Source: an uncultured Muribaculaceae bacterium
GTDB taxonomy: Bacteria; Bacteroidota; Bacteroidia; Bacteroidales; Muribaculaceae
Length of the DNA stretch: 64,000 nucleotides
Assembly (NCBI GenBank): GCA_934661195.1
Contig: CAKUJD010000005.1
Location: 124,001 to 188,000 of the forward strand
Reading direction: 5' to 3'
The notes beneath the pieces are model-generated. The model was not told where the DNA came from, did no database searches, and saw only the letters and a program-made list of their open reading frames with translations. This document shows positions 18,410-27,124 of this stretch, piece by piece; the stretch's first letter is position 1, and every line of letters begins with the position of its first letter. The position numbers and the translations under genes were made by a program.

Positions 18410-19538
18410 GAAGCGTGCGCTGTTCATCGACCGCGACGGCACCATTGTGGTGGAGCCGCCCGTTGACTACCAGCTCGACTCGTTTGAGAAATTCGAGTTC
18501 GTGCCCGGCGTGATAGGCAGCCTCTCATTTATTGCCCGCACGCTCGACTACGAACTGGTGATGGTCACCAATCAAGACGGCTTGGGCACACCATCGTTCC
18601 CCATGGCCGACTTCATAGGCCCTCACCGCCTGATGCTGCGCACCCTTGAAGGCGAGGGGGTGAAGTTTGCCGATGTGGTGATCGACGACACTTTTGAGGC
18701 CGACCACAAGCCCACACGCAAGCCGGGCACGGCACTGCTGGGCAAATACCTCTCGGGCGACTACGACCTTGCACGCAGCTATGTGATAGGCGACCGCCTG
18801 ACCGACGTGATGCTGGCCCGCAACCTTGGCGCTAAGGGCATACTCCTGTCGCCCGATGTGGAGGCCGGCCGCCGCCAGGTGGCCGAGGCAGGCCTTGATG
18901 GCTGCACGGCCCTTGTGGCCGCCGACTGGCACCGCATCACCGACTTCCTGCGCGGAGGCGCTCGCACCGCCCATGTGGTGCGCAACACAGCCGAGACGCA
19001 AATCGGCATATCGCTCGACCTCGATGGCACAGGGCGCTGCCGCGTGAGCACTGGACTTGGCTTCTTCGACCACATGCTCGACCAGATAGGCCGCCACTCG
19101 GGCTTCGACCTCGACGTGGAGGTGCACGGCGACCTTAACGTCGACGAGCACCACACCATCGAGGACACGGGCATAGCCCTTGGCGAGGCCATAGCTCAGG
19201 CCCTTGGCGACAAGCGCGGCATTGAGCGCTATGGCTTCGTGCTGCCAATGGACGACTGCAACTGCACCGTGGCCCTCGACTTCGGCGGCCGCAGCTGGCT
19301 CGTGTGGGACGCTGAGTTCCACCGCGAGCGCGTGGGCGATGTGCCCACCGAAATGTTCATGCACTTCTTCAAGAGCCTTAGTGACGCTGCGCGCATCAAC
19401 CTCTACGTGCACGCCCGCGGCCAGAACGAACACCACAAAATCGAAGCCATATTCAAAGGCTTCGCCCACGCACTCAAATGCGCCGCGCGCCGCGACGTGT
19501 TCAAATACCAGCTTCCCAGCACCAAAGGCGTGCTGTAG
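18393..19538 (+). CDS. hisB: Bifunctional histidinol-phosphatase / imidazoleglycerol-phosphate dehydratase
   Basis: A 381-residue two-domain enzyme. Residues 1-165 are a HAD phosphatase (FIDRDG with Asp13 and Asp15) for histidinol phosphate. Residues about 190-381 are imidazoleglycerol-phosphate dehydratase, with the metal-binding [10 protein letters not shown] and HHKIEAIFK motifs. The fusion is known from enterics and Bacteroidetes. In the phosphatase domain the zinc-binding Cys loop of the E. coli enzyme is absent; the equivalent stretch reads [14 protein letters not shown]. Last gene of this cluster; hisA, F, H and I are not here. A hairpin terminator follows. Confidence 0.95.
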   Translation: MAENNKKRALFIDRDGTIVVEPPVDYQLDSFEKFEFVPGVIGSLSFIARTLDYELVMVTNQDGLGTPSFPMADFIGPHRLMLRTLEGEGVKFADVVIDDTFEADHKPTRKPGTALLGKYLSGDYDLARSYVIGDRLTDVMLARNLGAKGILLSPDVEAGRRQVAEAGLDGCTALVAADWHRITDFLRGGARTAHVVRNTAETQIGISLDLDGTGRCRVSTGLGFFDHMLDQIGRHSGFDLDVEVHGDLNVDEHHTIEDTGIALGEAIAQALGDKRGIERYGFVLPMDDCNCTVALDFGGRSWLVWDAEFHRERVGDVPTEMFMHFFKSLSDAARINLYVHARGQNEHHKIEAIFKGFAHALKCAARRDVFKYQLPSTKGVL

Positions 19539-19562
19539 CGCGCTCGTCAGCTACACAACAAA

Positions 19563-19619
19563 AAGCGGGCGGCACAACCGGCCATTGGCTCCAGACCCAG
19601 CCGGCGGTGCCGCCCGCTT
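19563..19619 (+). terminator. Terminator of hisGDCB
   Basis: A 13-bp perfect outer stem (19563-19575 with 19607-19619) with a further CCGGC/GCCGG pairing inside, 25 bases after the hisB stop. Confidence 0.65.
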
Positions 19620-19698
19620 AGCTCACTCACTGCACAGAGCTGCGAAGAATTTTTGGCAATATTGCCACTTTTTCGTCACAGACGGAAGGGTAGGGGGC

Positions 19699-19730
19699 AA
19701 AAAAAAGGCTGTGCCCGTTTTGGCACAGCC
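19699..19730 (-). terminator. Terminator of the NlpC/P60 gene
   Basis: A 9-bp stem (19707-19715 with 19722-19730) followed on the minus strand by eight U (19699-19706): a classic intrinsic terminator for the gene ending at 19760. Confidence 0.75.
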
Positions 19731-19759
19731 CCTTTATTTCAGTTGCTGGAATTGTTTTA

Positions 19760-20296
19760 TTATTCAACTACTCGGCATGCGCCCATGTAGCGTGCGTTGT
19801 AGTAACTTTCGTTTGAGTGGCTTTCGCGGATGCCGGTGCTGGCGGCATGGATGAACTTGAAGCTGCGGCCCTCCACTTCGGTGACTATGCCCACGTGGCC
19901 AATGCGGCTGCCGCGGGCGCGACCGTTGAAAAACACCAAGTCGCCCGGGCGCAATTCATCGCGGCCCACGCGACGGCCATTGTTGATTTGTCCGCCCGAC
20001 GAGCGGTCGAGGTCGTAGCCGAATCTCTTGAACACGTAGCTTGTGAAGCCCGAGCAGTCAAAGCCGCTGGGGCTCGACGAGCCGCGGCGGTAGGGCACGC
20101 CTTGGAACTGGAATGCGTAGTCGAGGATGGCCTTTATGTGGTCGCGAGTGCTGTTGTGAATGCCTGCGTGCGCAATTTGCTCCTTCACGCTTTCGCCCAC
20201 AGTATGGTGGCGGAACTGGGCGTGCCCGGTGACAAAGCTGAAGGCAAATGCAATCAGGAAAAATATTTTGGTAAAATGCTTGTTCTTTAATCTCAT
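19760..20296 (-). CDS. Secreted NlpC/P60 cysteine peptidase
   Basis: A 178-residue exported cell-wall endopeptidase. A signal peptide (1-26, ending in VTGHAQ) precedes one NlpC/P60 domain with catalytic Cys81 in FDCSGFT, His134 in RIGHVGIV and His150 in FIHAAS. Such enzymes cut the D-Glu/diaminopimelate bond of peptidoglycan stem peptides. I start at ATG 20296 because it gives a normal signal peptide; the frame is open 12 codons further up. It has a full promoter match upstream and its own terminator, so it is monocistronic. Confidence 0.88.
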   Translation of the reverse strand: MRLKNKHFTKIFFLIAFAFSFVTGHAQFRHHTVGESVKEQIAHAGIHNSTRDHIKAILDYAFQFQGVPYRRGSSSPSGFDCSGFTSYVFKRFGYDLDRSSGGQINNGRRVGRDELRPGDLVFFNGRARGSRIGHVGIVTEVEGRSFKFIHAASTGIRESHSNESYYNARYMGACRVVE

Positions 20297-20399
20297 CGTT
20301 TTCTGTTTTTTGTTTTTTAAGCCCTGCTGCAAGGTCGGCAGCTTTTAGAGGCTTGTGGAAAAGAGGTCTTAAAATGCTACCTCTTTTTTCGTTTCTACG

Positions 20400-20431
20400 C
20401 AAAGTTACTAAAAACAAGCACCTTAACCAAA
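20400..20431 (-). promoter_or_regulatory. Promoter of the NlpC/P60 gene
   Basis: Minus strand: TTTG (20428-20431), 20-base spacer, TAACTTTG (20400-20407). Predicted start near 20393, a leader of about 95 bases. Confidence 0.65.
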
Positions 20432-20800
20432 CGGAGGAAACACTTGTAAACATTTGCTGCCAGCGCGCTTCTTGGATGGCCTGTGAACCATAAGAAACTA
20501 AAATGTTGCCCGTTATGGCTGATTGCTAAACCATAACTTAAACCCCTCGAAAATAAAAATAATAACACATTTTAACAAAGTTATGATTCTGTAAATACTT
20601 GTTTTTAATGCAAAATGCTGATTTATTGCACAAATTATAAGCCAAAGTGCAACGCTGAATTTAGATGATATGCAAATATCTGTTTAAAGTTTTAGTTTTA
20701 CACTGTGCCTGAGGTCTTGAAAATGGTACTTCCTGGCTCAATAGGTGAAAGTGTGAAGCAAATCAGTGATTTTTGTATAGCCAGGGTGGACCACAGTGCC

Positions 20801-20808
20801 TAATTTTG
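20801..20808 (+). promoter_or_regulatory. Putative -7 box for the RibD-like gene
   Basis: TAATTTTG on the plus strand. The nearest upstream TTTTG (20771-20775) is 25 bases away, longer than usual. Predicted start near 20814. Confidence 0.35.
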
Positions 20809-20888
20809 CAGTGCTTTCCAGGCAAAGTCTGCCGTCGGCGGAAGCCGTAAGATTAGAAAATAATGCAAATCATAAATAAGTAATAGGT

Positions 20889-21566
20889 ATGTATATAGTT
20901 AGTCACATGATGGAGTCGGTGGACGGGCGCATCGACTGTGCCATGACCGAACAGATCGAGCCGAGCGACGTCTACTATGAGGCGCTCGACCAACTCAACT
21001 GCCCCACACAGCTCATGGGGCGCGTAACGATGCAAATCCACTATGCCGATAGCGAACCATTCGTGGCCGCCGACAAGACGCCCGTGGGCAAAACGGAATT
21101 TCACGTGGCCGACCGCGCCGCCGGCTACACCGTGGCCATCGACACCCACGGCCGCCTGCGATGGCCGTCGTTCTGCTACGACGGCAAACCGCTGCTGGTG
21201 ATCACTGCCGAAAGTTGCCCGCGCGAATATCTTGAGACGCTCACGCGACAAAACATTTCGTGGATAGCTGTGGGCAAGGCCGCCATCGACCTGCACCGCG
21301 CCATGTCGATTCTTGAGACGGAGTTTGACGTTCACCGCCTGGCTGTGGTGGGCGGCGGCCACATCAATGGCGCTTTTCTTGCCGCAGAGTTGCTCGACGA
21401 GATAAGCGTGATGATAGGCCCCGGTATTGACGGACGCAAGGGCATGGCCTCAGTGTTCGACGGCATCGACGACCCCAGCCGGCCCGCAACGCTGCTCAGC
21501 CTGCAGAGCGTGGAGCGTATGGAGGGTACCGACACGCTGTGGCTGCGCTACACGCCGCGCAAGTGA
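20889..21566 (+). CDS. RibD C-terminal / dihydrofolate-reductase-like oxidoreductase
   Basis: A 225-residue cytoplasmic protein of the RibD-C/DHFR-like family, which uses NADPH. The start resembles that family (MYIVSHMMESVDGRIDC), as do MGRVTMQIHY near 45 and the glycine-rich nucleotide segment LAVVGGGHINGAFLAAELLDEISVMIGPGIDG near 150-180. It lacks the deaminase domain of full RibD, so it is unlikely to be the sole riboflavin reductase; a pteridine or other substrate is equally possible. It stands alone between its -7 box and a strong terminator. Confidence 0.8.
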   Translation: MYIVSHMMESVDGRIDCAMTEQIEPSDVYYEALDQLNCPTQLMGRVTMQIHYADSEPFVAADKTPVGKTEFHVADRAAGYTVAIDTHGRLRWPSFCYDGKPLLVITAESCPREYLETLTRQNISWIAVGKAAIDLHRAMSILETEFDVHRLAVVGGGHINGAFLAAELLDEISVMIGPGIDGRKGMASVFDGIDDPSRPATLLSLQSVERMEGTDTLWLRYTPRK

Positions 21567-21585
21567 CGCGTTTGCGCACACGCAC

Positions 21586-21640
21586 GAAAAAAAAGAGCCG
21601 GAATGCATCCCGCATTCCGGCTCTTTGATTTTTTTGATTC
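21586..21640. terminator. Bidirectional terminator
   Basis: A 14-bp perfect stem (21593-21606 with 21612-21625) with a 5-base loop. On the plus strand T-rich sequence follows (21625-21637) and would end the RibD-like gene. On the minus strand a run of U follows the stem (21587-21594), which would end the candidate non-coding RNA. Confidence 0.8.
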
Positions 21641-22100
21641 GGCACCATTGCCTCTTTCGTGGCTCTGTGTCCAAGGGCTTTTGCGCCGTCGCGCCATCTT
21701 GTGTGTCGCTGTCGCAGAAGCACTTAGATGCTTTATGGTCGTCTTAGAGCCCCCTTGGGCGGCAGTACGCGCGTCATCAAACGAAACGATGTGTGCATTT
21801 TGCTCATGATAGCGGCCTCGATTTTGTGCAAATGTGGCGGCCGCCGATTTTCACTGTTGCTTTTTGTGCGCCTCTCACAGGCATTAGAGCCAAGCCCCAC
21901 TGGCAGGGGCCTATGCTTGACTTCCAGACCTTGCGGCCTGTAATGTAACGAATCCAATATGTCACTATAATCAAAAAGTAATTAATTCATACTATTCTTT
22001 CATAATTGCCATTGCAAACTAAGGGTAAAATGATGTTCAAAGGTCGCTTCGCATTGCCGCAATTGGCGTTGCGGCCTCAAGCGGTTTTTGATTTCTCTGA
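21586..22100 (-). ncRNA. Candidate structured non-coding RNA, about 0.5 kb
   Basis: A minus-strand transcription unit without a credible ORF. It begins at a full promoter match (22103-22134) and runs to a perfect hairpin with U-run (21586-21625). Inside are small stable hairpins: CCGCAA/TTGCGG (22057-22074), a six-pair stem capped by GCAA (21925-21940) and GCCCC/GGGGC (21894-21910). The longest internal frames start with non-ATG codons and resemble no protein family I know. I see no hallmark of tmRNA, RNase P RNA or a tRNA; 6S RNA or another Bacteroidales RNA is possible. Evidence is the promoter, terminator and local stems only. Confidence 0.45.
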
Positions 22101-22102
22101 GG

Positions 22103-22134
22103 CAAAGTTACGGCCTTCATTTTATGGGCGCAAA
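22103..22134 (-). promoter_or_regulatory. Orphan minus-strand promoter
   Basis: TTTG (22131-22134), 20-base spacer, TAACTTTG (22103-22110) read on the minus strand. No protein gene lies downstream of it before the terminator at 21586-21625. Predicted start near 22096-22100. Confidence 0.6.
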
Positions 22135-22392
22135 TTAAAGGCGTGGCAATAAAAATCAATGCGTAAAATTCAATAAGTCATTCGGTGCTTATACCTGCTC
22201 AAACCTACTGCATAATGCTCTAATATCCCGATTCACTGAGTGTTGCGATGACGTTCAAAAGGCCACTGCTTGCCTTGGACGCACAGTGTGGTGCTGCGGC
22301 TTTTGTTGAATATTATAAAAAACAACACCTGCGTTTGTTGATAGTGTAATTGCGTTTCCCAAGCCAAGGCTCAACTGCGGCGTGCAGCACAT

Positions 22393-22423
22393 TTTGAAAG
22401 GTTTGGCATATTGAGTAACTTTG
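22393..22423 (+). promoter_or_regulatory. Promoter of queA
   Basis: TTTG (22393-22396), 19-base spacer, TAACTTTG (22416-22423). Predicted start near 22429, about 24 bases before the ATG at 22453. Confidence 0.6.
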
Positions 22424-22452
22424 CACCACAGAACACAATACACTACCAAGAA

Positions 22453-23685
22453 ATGAGTAAAATAGATGAGGTGCGCGCTTTGCGCATCAGCGATTATGAC
22501 TACCCGCTGCCCGACGAGCGCATTGCCAAGCACCCGCTTGCCGAGCGCGACCAGTGCAAACTGCTTTGCTGGCGCGATGGCGGCATAAAAGAACACAAAT
22601 TTGCCGAAATACCAGGCTTGCTGCCCGAGCATGCAATGCTGGTCTACAACAACACGCGCGTCATCAACGCGCGTCTGCGCTTCCGCAAGCCTGGCGGCGG
22701 AGCGCTCATCGAGATATTCTGCCTTGAGCCAGTGCAGCCTCGCGACTACGAACAGATATTCCAGACCACCGGCTCATGCACATGGCTGTGCCTGGTGGGC
22801 AACAGCAAGCGCTGGAAGCAGGGACCGCTAAGCCAGCAGGTGACGGTCGACGGCCAGCACCTGACTATGATGGCCGAGCGCGGCGAGCGCCGCGGCAATG
22901 CGTTTGAAATCCGCTTCAGTTGGGACGGCAGCGGCGTGACATTTGCCTCGCTGCTCGATGCCATTGGCGAAATTCCAATTCCTCCATACCTTAACCGCGG
23001 CACTGAAGACAGCGACACCACCGACTATCAGACCGTGTATAGCCACATCGACGGCAGTGTGGCGGCCCCCACGGCCGGCCTGCACTTCACCGATGCGGTG
23101 CTGGCCGAGTGCGACCGCCGAGGCATAGAGCGCCGCGAACTCACGCTGCATGTGGGTGCCGGCACGTTCCAGCCGGTGAAGAGCGAGGAGATAGGCGGCC
23201 ACGACATGCACACCGAGTTTATTTCGGTCAAGCGCAGCCTGCTCGTTGAGCTCGCCCGGGCCGAGCGTCCGGTGATAGCCGTTGGCACCACATCGGTGCG
23301 CACGCTCGAAAGCCTATACTACATAGGGCAGATTCTTGAGGACAACCCCGATGCCGACGAGAGCCAGCTGCTGGTGACCCAGTGGATGCCCTACACCACA
23401 CCCTGCACCATCGGCACGGCCAAGGCCCTGCAAAACATCGTTGACTACCTCGACCGCCACCATGCCGACAGCTATCTTGGCAGCACGCAGGTGATGATTG
23501 CCCCTGGATTCCAATACCGCATAGTGCAGGGCATGGTCACCAACTTCCACCAGCCGCAGTCCACACTGCTGCTGCTGGTGAGCGCGTTTGTGGGCAACGA
23601 CAACTGGCGGCCCATCTACGACTACGCGCTTGGCCACGGCTTCCGCTTCCTCAGCTACGGCGACGCATGCCTGCTGCTGCGCTGA
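22453..23685 (+). CDS. queA: S-adenosylmethionine:tRNA ribosyltransferase-isomerase
   Basis: Transfers the ribosyl part of SAM to preQ1 in tRNA, making epoxyqueuosine. The 410-residue protein shows the family pattern ISDYDYPLPDERIAKHPLAERDQCKLL at the start, NNTRVINARLRF, PPYLNR, APTAGLHFT and HVGAGTFQPV. It is longer than the roughly 350-residue proteobacterial form, as I recall for some Bacteroidetes versions. I use ATG 22453; the longer frame starts with TTG inside the promoter. Followed by a bidirectional hairpin shared with rnc. Confidence 0.92.
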   Translation: MSKIDEVRALRISDYDYPLPDERIAKHPLAERDQCKLLCWRDGGIKEHKFAEIPGLLPEHAMLVYNNTRVINARLRFRKPGGGALIEIFCLEPVQPRDYEQIFQTTGSCTWLCLVGNSKRWKQGPLSQQVTVDGQHLTMMAERGERRGNAFEIRFSWDGSGVTFASLLDAIGEIPIPPYLNRGTEDSDTTDYQTVYSHIDGSVAAPTAGLHFTDAVLAECDRRGIERRELTLHVGAGTFQPVKSEEIGGHDMHTEFISVKRSLLVELARAERPVIAVGTTSVRTLESLYYIGQILEDNPDADESQLLVTQWMPYTTPCTIGTAKALQNIVDYLDRHHADSYLGSTQVMIAPGFQYRIVQGMVTNFHQPQSTLLLLVSAFVGNDNWRPIYDYALGHGFRFLSYGDACLLLR

Positions 23686-23704
23686 GCGGGCTGTTGTGGC
23701 GAAC

Positions 23705-23749
23705 GAAAAAAACGCATCTGGTTGCGGCTGGGCCGCGGCCAGATGCGTT
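23705..23749. terminator. Bidirectional terminator between queA and rnc
   Basis: An 11-bp stem (23711-23721 with 23739-23749). The A-run at 23705-23712 gives U's on the minus strand for rnc; on the plus strand TTTGC follows for queA. Confidence 0.7.
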
Positions 23750-23773
23750 TGCATTATGCGCAATACACTTGTG

Positions 23774-24592
23774 TCAGGGTCGGGGAGTGGCGCTGTCGGC
23801 ATTCAGGTCGGCAGCCGTCTCCAGCACCTGCTGCCTGAACAGCTGGTCGGTGTGCAGGCGCTCAAACGCCTTTTTCGATGCGGCCTGGTGCGACTCCTTC
23901 TTGCTGTAGCCTGTGGCGTCGCTGGCATATATGCCTCCCAGAAAGATGCCCGTCTTAAACACCGGGTTGTTGTCGCTGTCGTTGTAGGTGTCGAGCAGGG
24001 CAAACTCAATGCTCACCCGGTATTTCTGCGTCCACTCAATTAGGCGCGACTTGTAGTTTTGCTCAGTCTTCACCAAGTCGTTGAGGTCGAAGTTGCCGCC
24101 AATGATGCGCTCCTCAATAAACCGCTTGCAGCGGTGGTATCCGCGGTCGAGATACACGGCCCCCACAAGCGCCTCCACAGCGTTGCCGCTTATGTAGGAG
24201 TTGTGCGACGCTGAGTGGGCCGAGGCCCTAACGTGGGTCTCGATACGGAATTTGCGCCCTATGCGGTTCAGACTCTCGCGCTGCACTATCTTGGCGCGTG
24301 TCGACGTCAGGAATCCCTCGTGCTTGTTGGGGTACTTGTTATACAGGTAGGCCCCTACCACGGCGTCGAGTATGGCGTCGCCCAAGAATTCAAGTCTCTC
24401 GTTGTTGGCCCAGTGTCCGCCGCTGCCCTTCACTGGCATTGAGCGGTGCACCAAGGCAAGCTTGTAGTATTCTATGTGGCGTGGATAAAAGCCTGTGATG
24501 CCGTGGATAAAAACATAAAGCTCCTTATCCTTAGAGGTAAGGAGCTTTACAACCGATATGATATTGTTAAGCACCGAAGTGTTGATACTCAA
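23774..24592 (-). CDS. rnc: Ribonuclease III
   Basis: Double-strand-specific endoribonuclease for rRNA and mRNA processing. The 272-residue protein has the catalytic signature ERLEFLGDAILD at 65-76, a second acidic cluster in GNAVEALVGAVYLD, and a C-terminal double-stranded-RNA-binding domain (about 170-250) ending in KKESHQAASKKAFERL. It is slightly longer than the E. coli enzyme at both ends, as usual for Bacteroidetes. Last gene of acpP-fabF-rnc, eight bases after fabF. Confidence 0.94.
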   Translation of the reverse strand: MSINTSVLNNIISVVKLLTSKDKELYVFIHGITGFYPRHIEYYKLALVHRSMPVKGSGGHWANNERLEFLGDAILDAVVGAYLYNKYPNKHEGFLTSTRAKIVQRESLNRIGRKFRIETHVRASAHSASHNSYISGNAVEALVGAVYLDRGYHRCKRFIEERIIGGNFDLNDLVKTEQNYKSRLIEWTQKYRVSIEFALLDTYNDSDNNPVFKTGIFLGGIYASDATGYSKKESHQAASKKAFERLHTDQLFRQQVLETAADLNADSATPRP

Positions 24593-24600
24593 GTGTTTGT

Positions 24601-25866
<1,266 letters not shown>

Positions 25867-25894
25867 ATTTCGCTAATATAGGAAATTAGAAAGA

Positions 25895-26134
25895 TTACTC
25901 GGCTTTTGCGTTTTCGATATATTTGATGGCGTCGCCCACAGTCTGGATCTTCTCCGACTGGTCGTCAGGAATCTGGATGCCGAATTCCTTCTCAAACTCC
26001 ATGATGAGCTCCACGGTGTCGAGTGAATCTGCACCGAGGTCCTGTGCGAATGTAGCTTCGGGGGTTACTTCTGATTCGCTAACGCCTAATTTGTCAACGA
26101 TGATAGCTTTTACTCTTTCTGCAATTTCAGACAT
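25895..26134 (-). CDS. acpP: Acyl carrier protein
   Basis: A 79-residue acidic carrier for growing fatty acids. The phosphopantetheine attachment serine is Ser37 in [10 protein letters not shown]. Length and the four-helix pattern are standard. First gene of acpP-fabF-rnc. A near-consensus TTACTTTG box lies at 26196-26203 on the minus strand. Confidence 0.95.
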   Translation of the reverse strand: MSEIAERVKAIIVDKLGVSESEVTPEATFAQDLGADSLDTVELIMEFEKEFGIQIPDDQSEKIQTVGDAIKYIENAKAE

Positions 26135-26195
26135 AATAATAAGTTTTTGATTGTTTATAAAAGTTCTTGATTAAATCCTATTTCAATTTTGGGTG

Positions 26196-26203
26196 CAAAG
26201 TAA
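26196..26203 (-). promoter_or_regulatory. Weak -7 box for acpP-fabF-rnc
   Basis: TTACTTTG on the minus strand, one base off TAnnTTTG. The upstream TTTG elements are 12 and 24 bases away, neither ideal. Confidence 0.25.
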
Positions 26204-26381
26204 ACAATTAAAATTCAAATAATAAAGCAAAATGCCAATAAATTACCCCTCGTTGCACTTTTTTAGCCATAGTGTGCAATGGCTATGCAGTTTTTACTAA
26301 TATTTTCGTTTCTTTAACCATTGCCTGGCGTTAAATAGTGTAATAATTTTAATTTTCAGAGGTTTGCGCCCGTCATTGTTA

Positions 26382-26412
26382 TTGCTTTTTGCCTGTGGGT
26401 GGCGTAAATTTG
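26382..26412 (+). promoter_or_regulatory. Promoter abutting the flavoprotein start codon
   Basis: TTG (26382-26384), 20-base spacer, TAAATTTG (26405-26412). The ATG of the next gene is at 26417, so the predicted start site coincides with the start codon and the mRNA may be leaderless. Confidence 0.5.
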
Positions 26413-26416
26413 CCGC

Positions 26417-27037
26417 ATGAAAGTGATTCTTGTAAATGGCAGTCCGCACCCCAACGGATGCACTGCCACCGCGCTGGCCGAAGTGGCTGGCGCTCTCAAT
26501 GGCTGTGGCGTCGCCACCGAAACGTTTTGGATAGGAGCGCGCCCCATTTCGGGGTGTATGGCGTGTGGCCAGTGTGCCGAGGCGGGCCAGTGCGTGTTCA
26601 CCGATCAGGTCAACTTGCTTGCCGCCAAGCTCGACGGCTGCGACGGCATTGTGTTTGGCTCGCCGGTGTATTATTCCAGCCCCAATGGCGCGCTGCTTGC
26701 CTTCATGGACCGCCTGTTTTACTCCGCCGGCGACCGCCTTGCCCACAAGCCCGCGGCCGCTGTGGTGAGCTGCCGCCGCGGTGGCGCCACGGCCACCTTC
26801 GACGTGCTGAACAAGTATTTCACCATCAACAACATGCCCGTGGTGTCGTCGCAATACTGGAATCAGGTGCATGGCAACGCCCCCGATGAGGTGCGTCGCG
26901 ACTTGGAGGGAATGCAGACCATGCGCACCCTGGGCCGCAACATGGCATGGCTGCTTGCCTGCATCGAGGCAGGCCGCGCCGCTGGCGTTGAGCCGCCCGT
27001 GCCCGAGCCATGGACGGGCACCAACTTCATTCGCTAA
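26417..27037 (+). CDS. Flavodoxin-like NAD(P)H-dependent FMN reductase
   Basis: A 206-residue cytoplasmic flavoprotein. The FMN phosphate loop is NGSPHPNGCTATAL near 7-20, with GCMACGQC near 46-53 and FGSPVYYSSPNGALLAFMDR near 80-99, typical of the NADPH-dependent FMN reductase (iron-sulfur flavoprotein-like) family. The close cysteines could bind a cluster or be redox-active. It is monocistronic, between its promoter and a strong hairpin. Physiological electron acceptor unknown. Confidence 0.85.
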   Translation: MKVILVNGSPHPNGCTATALAEVAGALNGCGVATETFWIGARPISGCMACGQCAEAGQCVFTDQVNLLAAKLDGCDGIVFGSPVYYSSPNGALLAFMDRLFYSAGDRLAHKPAAAVVSCRRGGATATFDVLNKYFTINNMPVVSSQYWNQVHGNAPDEVRRDLEGMQTMRTLGRNMAWLLACIEAGRAAGVEPPVPEPWTGTNFIR

Positions 27038-27055
27038 GCATATGTGAAATAACTG

Positions 27056-27098
27056 CGGCGAAGCCCAACTGCAAGTGAAAAGCAGTTGGGTTTCGCCG
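27056..27098. terminator. Shared terminator hairpin
   Basis: A 17-bp stem with one G-U pair (27056-27072 with 27082-27098), nine-base loop, between the convergent flavoprotein and lipoprotein genes. U-runs are poor on both sides. Confidence 0.65.
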
Positions 27099-27124
27099 AG
27101 TTATATATGCGTTTTGTTGAGGTG

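Larger units (their letters stand above)
20297..20888. other. AT-rich divergent intergenic region
   Basis: A 592-base gap between divergent genes. It holds the NlpC/P60 promoter at 20400-20431 and a -7 box for the reductase at 20801-20808. In between (20440-20790) the sequence is AT-rich with no ORF, tRNA or strong repeat that I can see; one small inverted repeat is GTTATGG/CCATAAC near 20512-20538. Confidence 0.6.
21567..22452. other. 886-base region without a protein gene
   Basis: Contains the bidirectional terminator, the candidate minus-strand RNA and its promoter, and the queA promoter at 22393-22423. The stretch 22140-22390 shows no further feature that I can support. Confidence 0.6.

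Noticed and set aside
21733..21957. A 74-codon minus-strand frame inside the candidate non-coding RNA
   Set aside because: It begins with TTG, has no family resemblance and no good initiation context.
21900..21965. A tRNA or tmRNA end around the GATTCG on the minus strand
   Set aside because: No T-arm GGTTCGA pattern, acceptor stem or CCA could be built.
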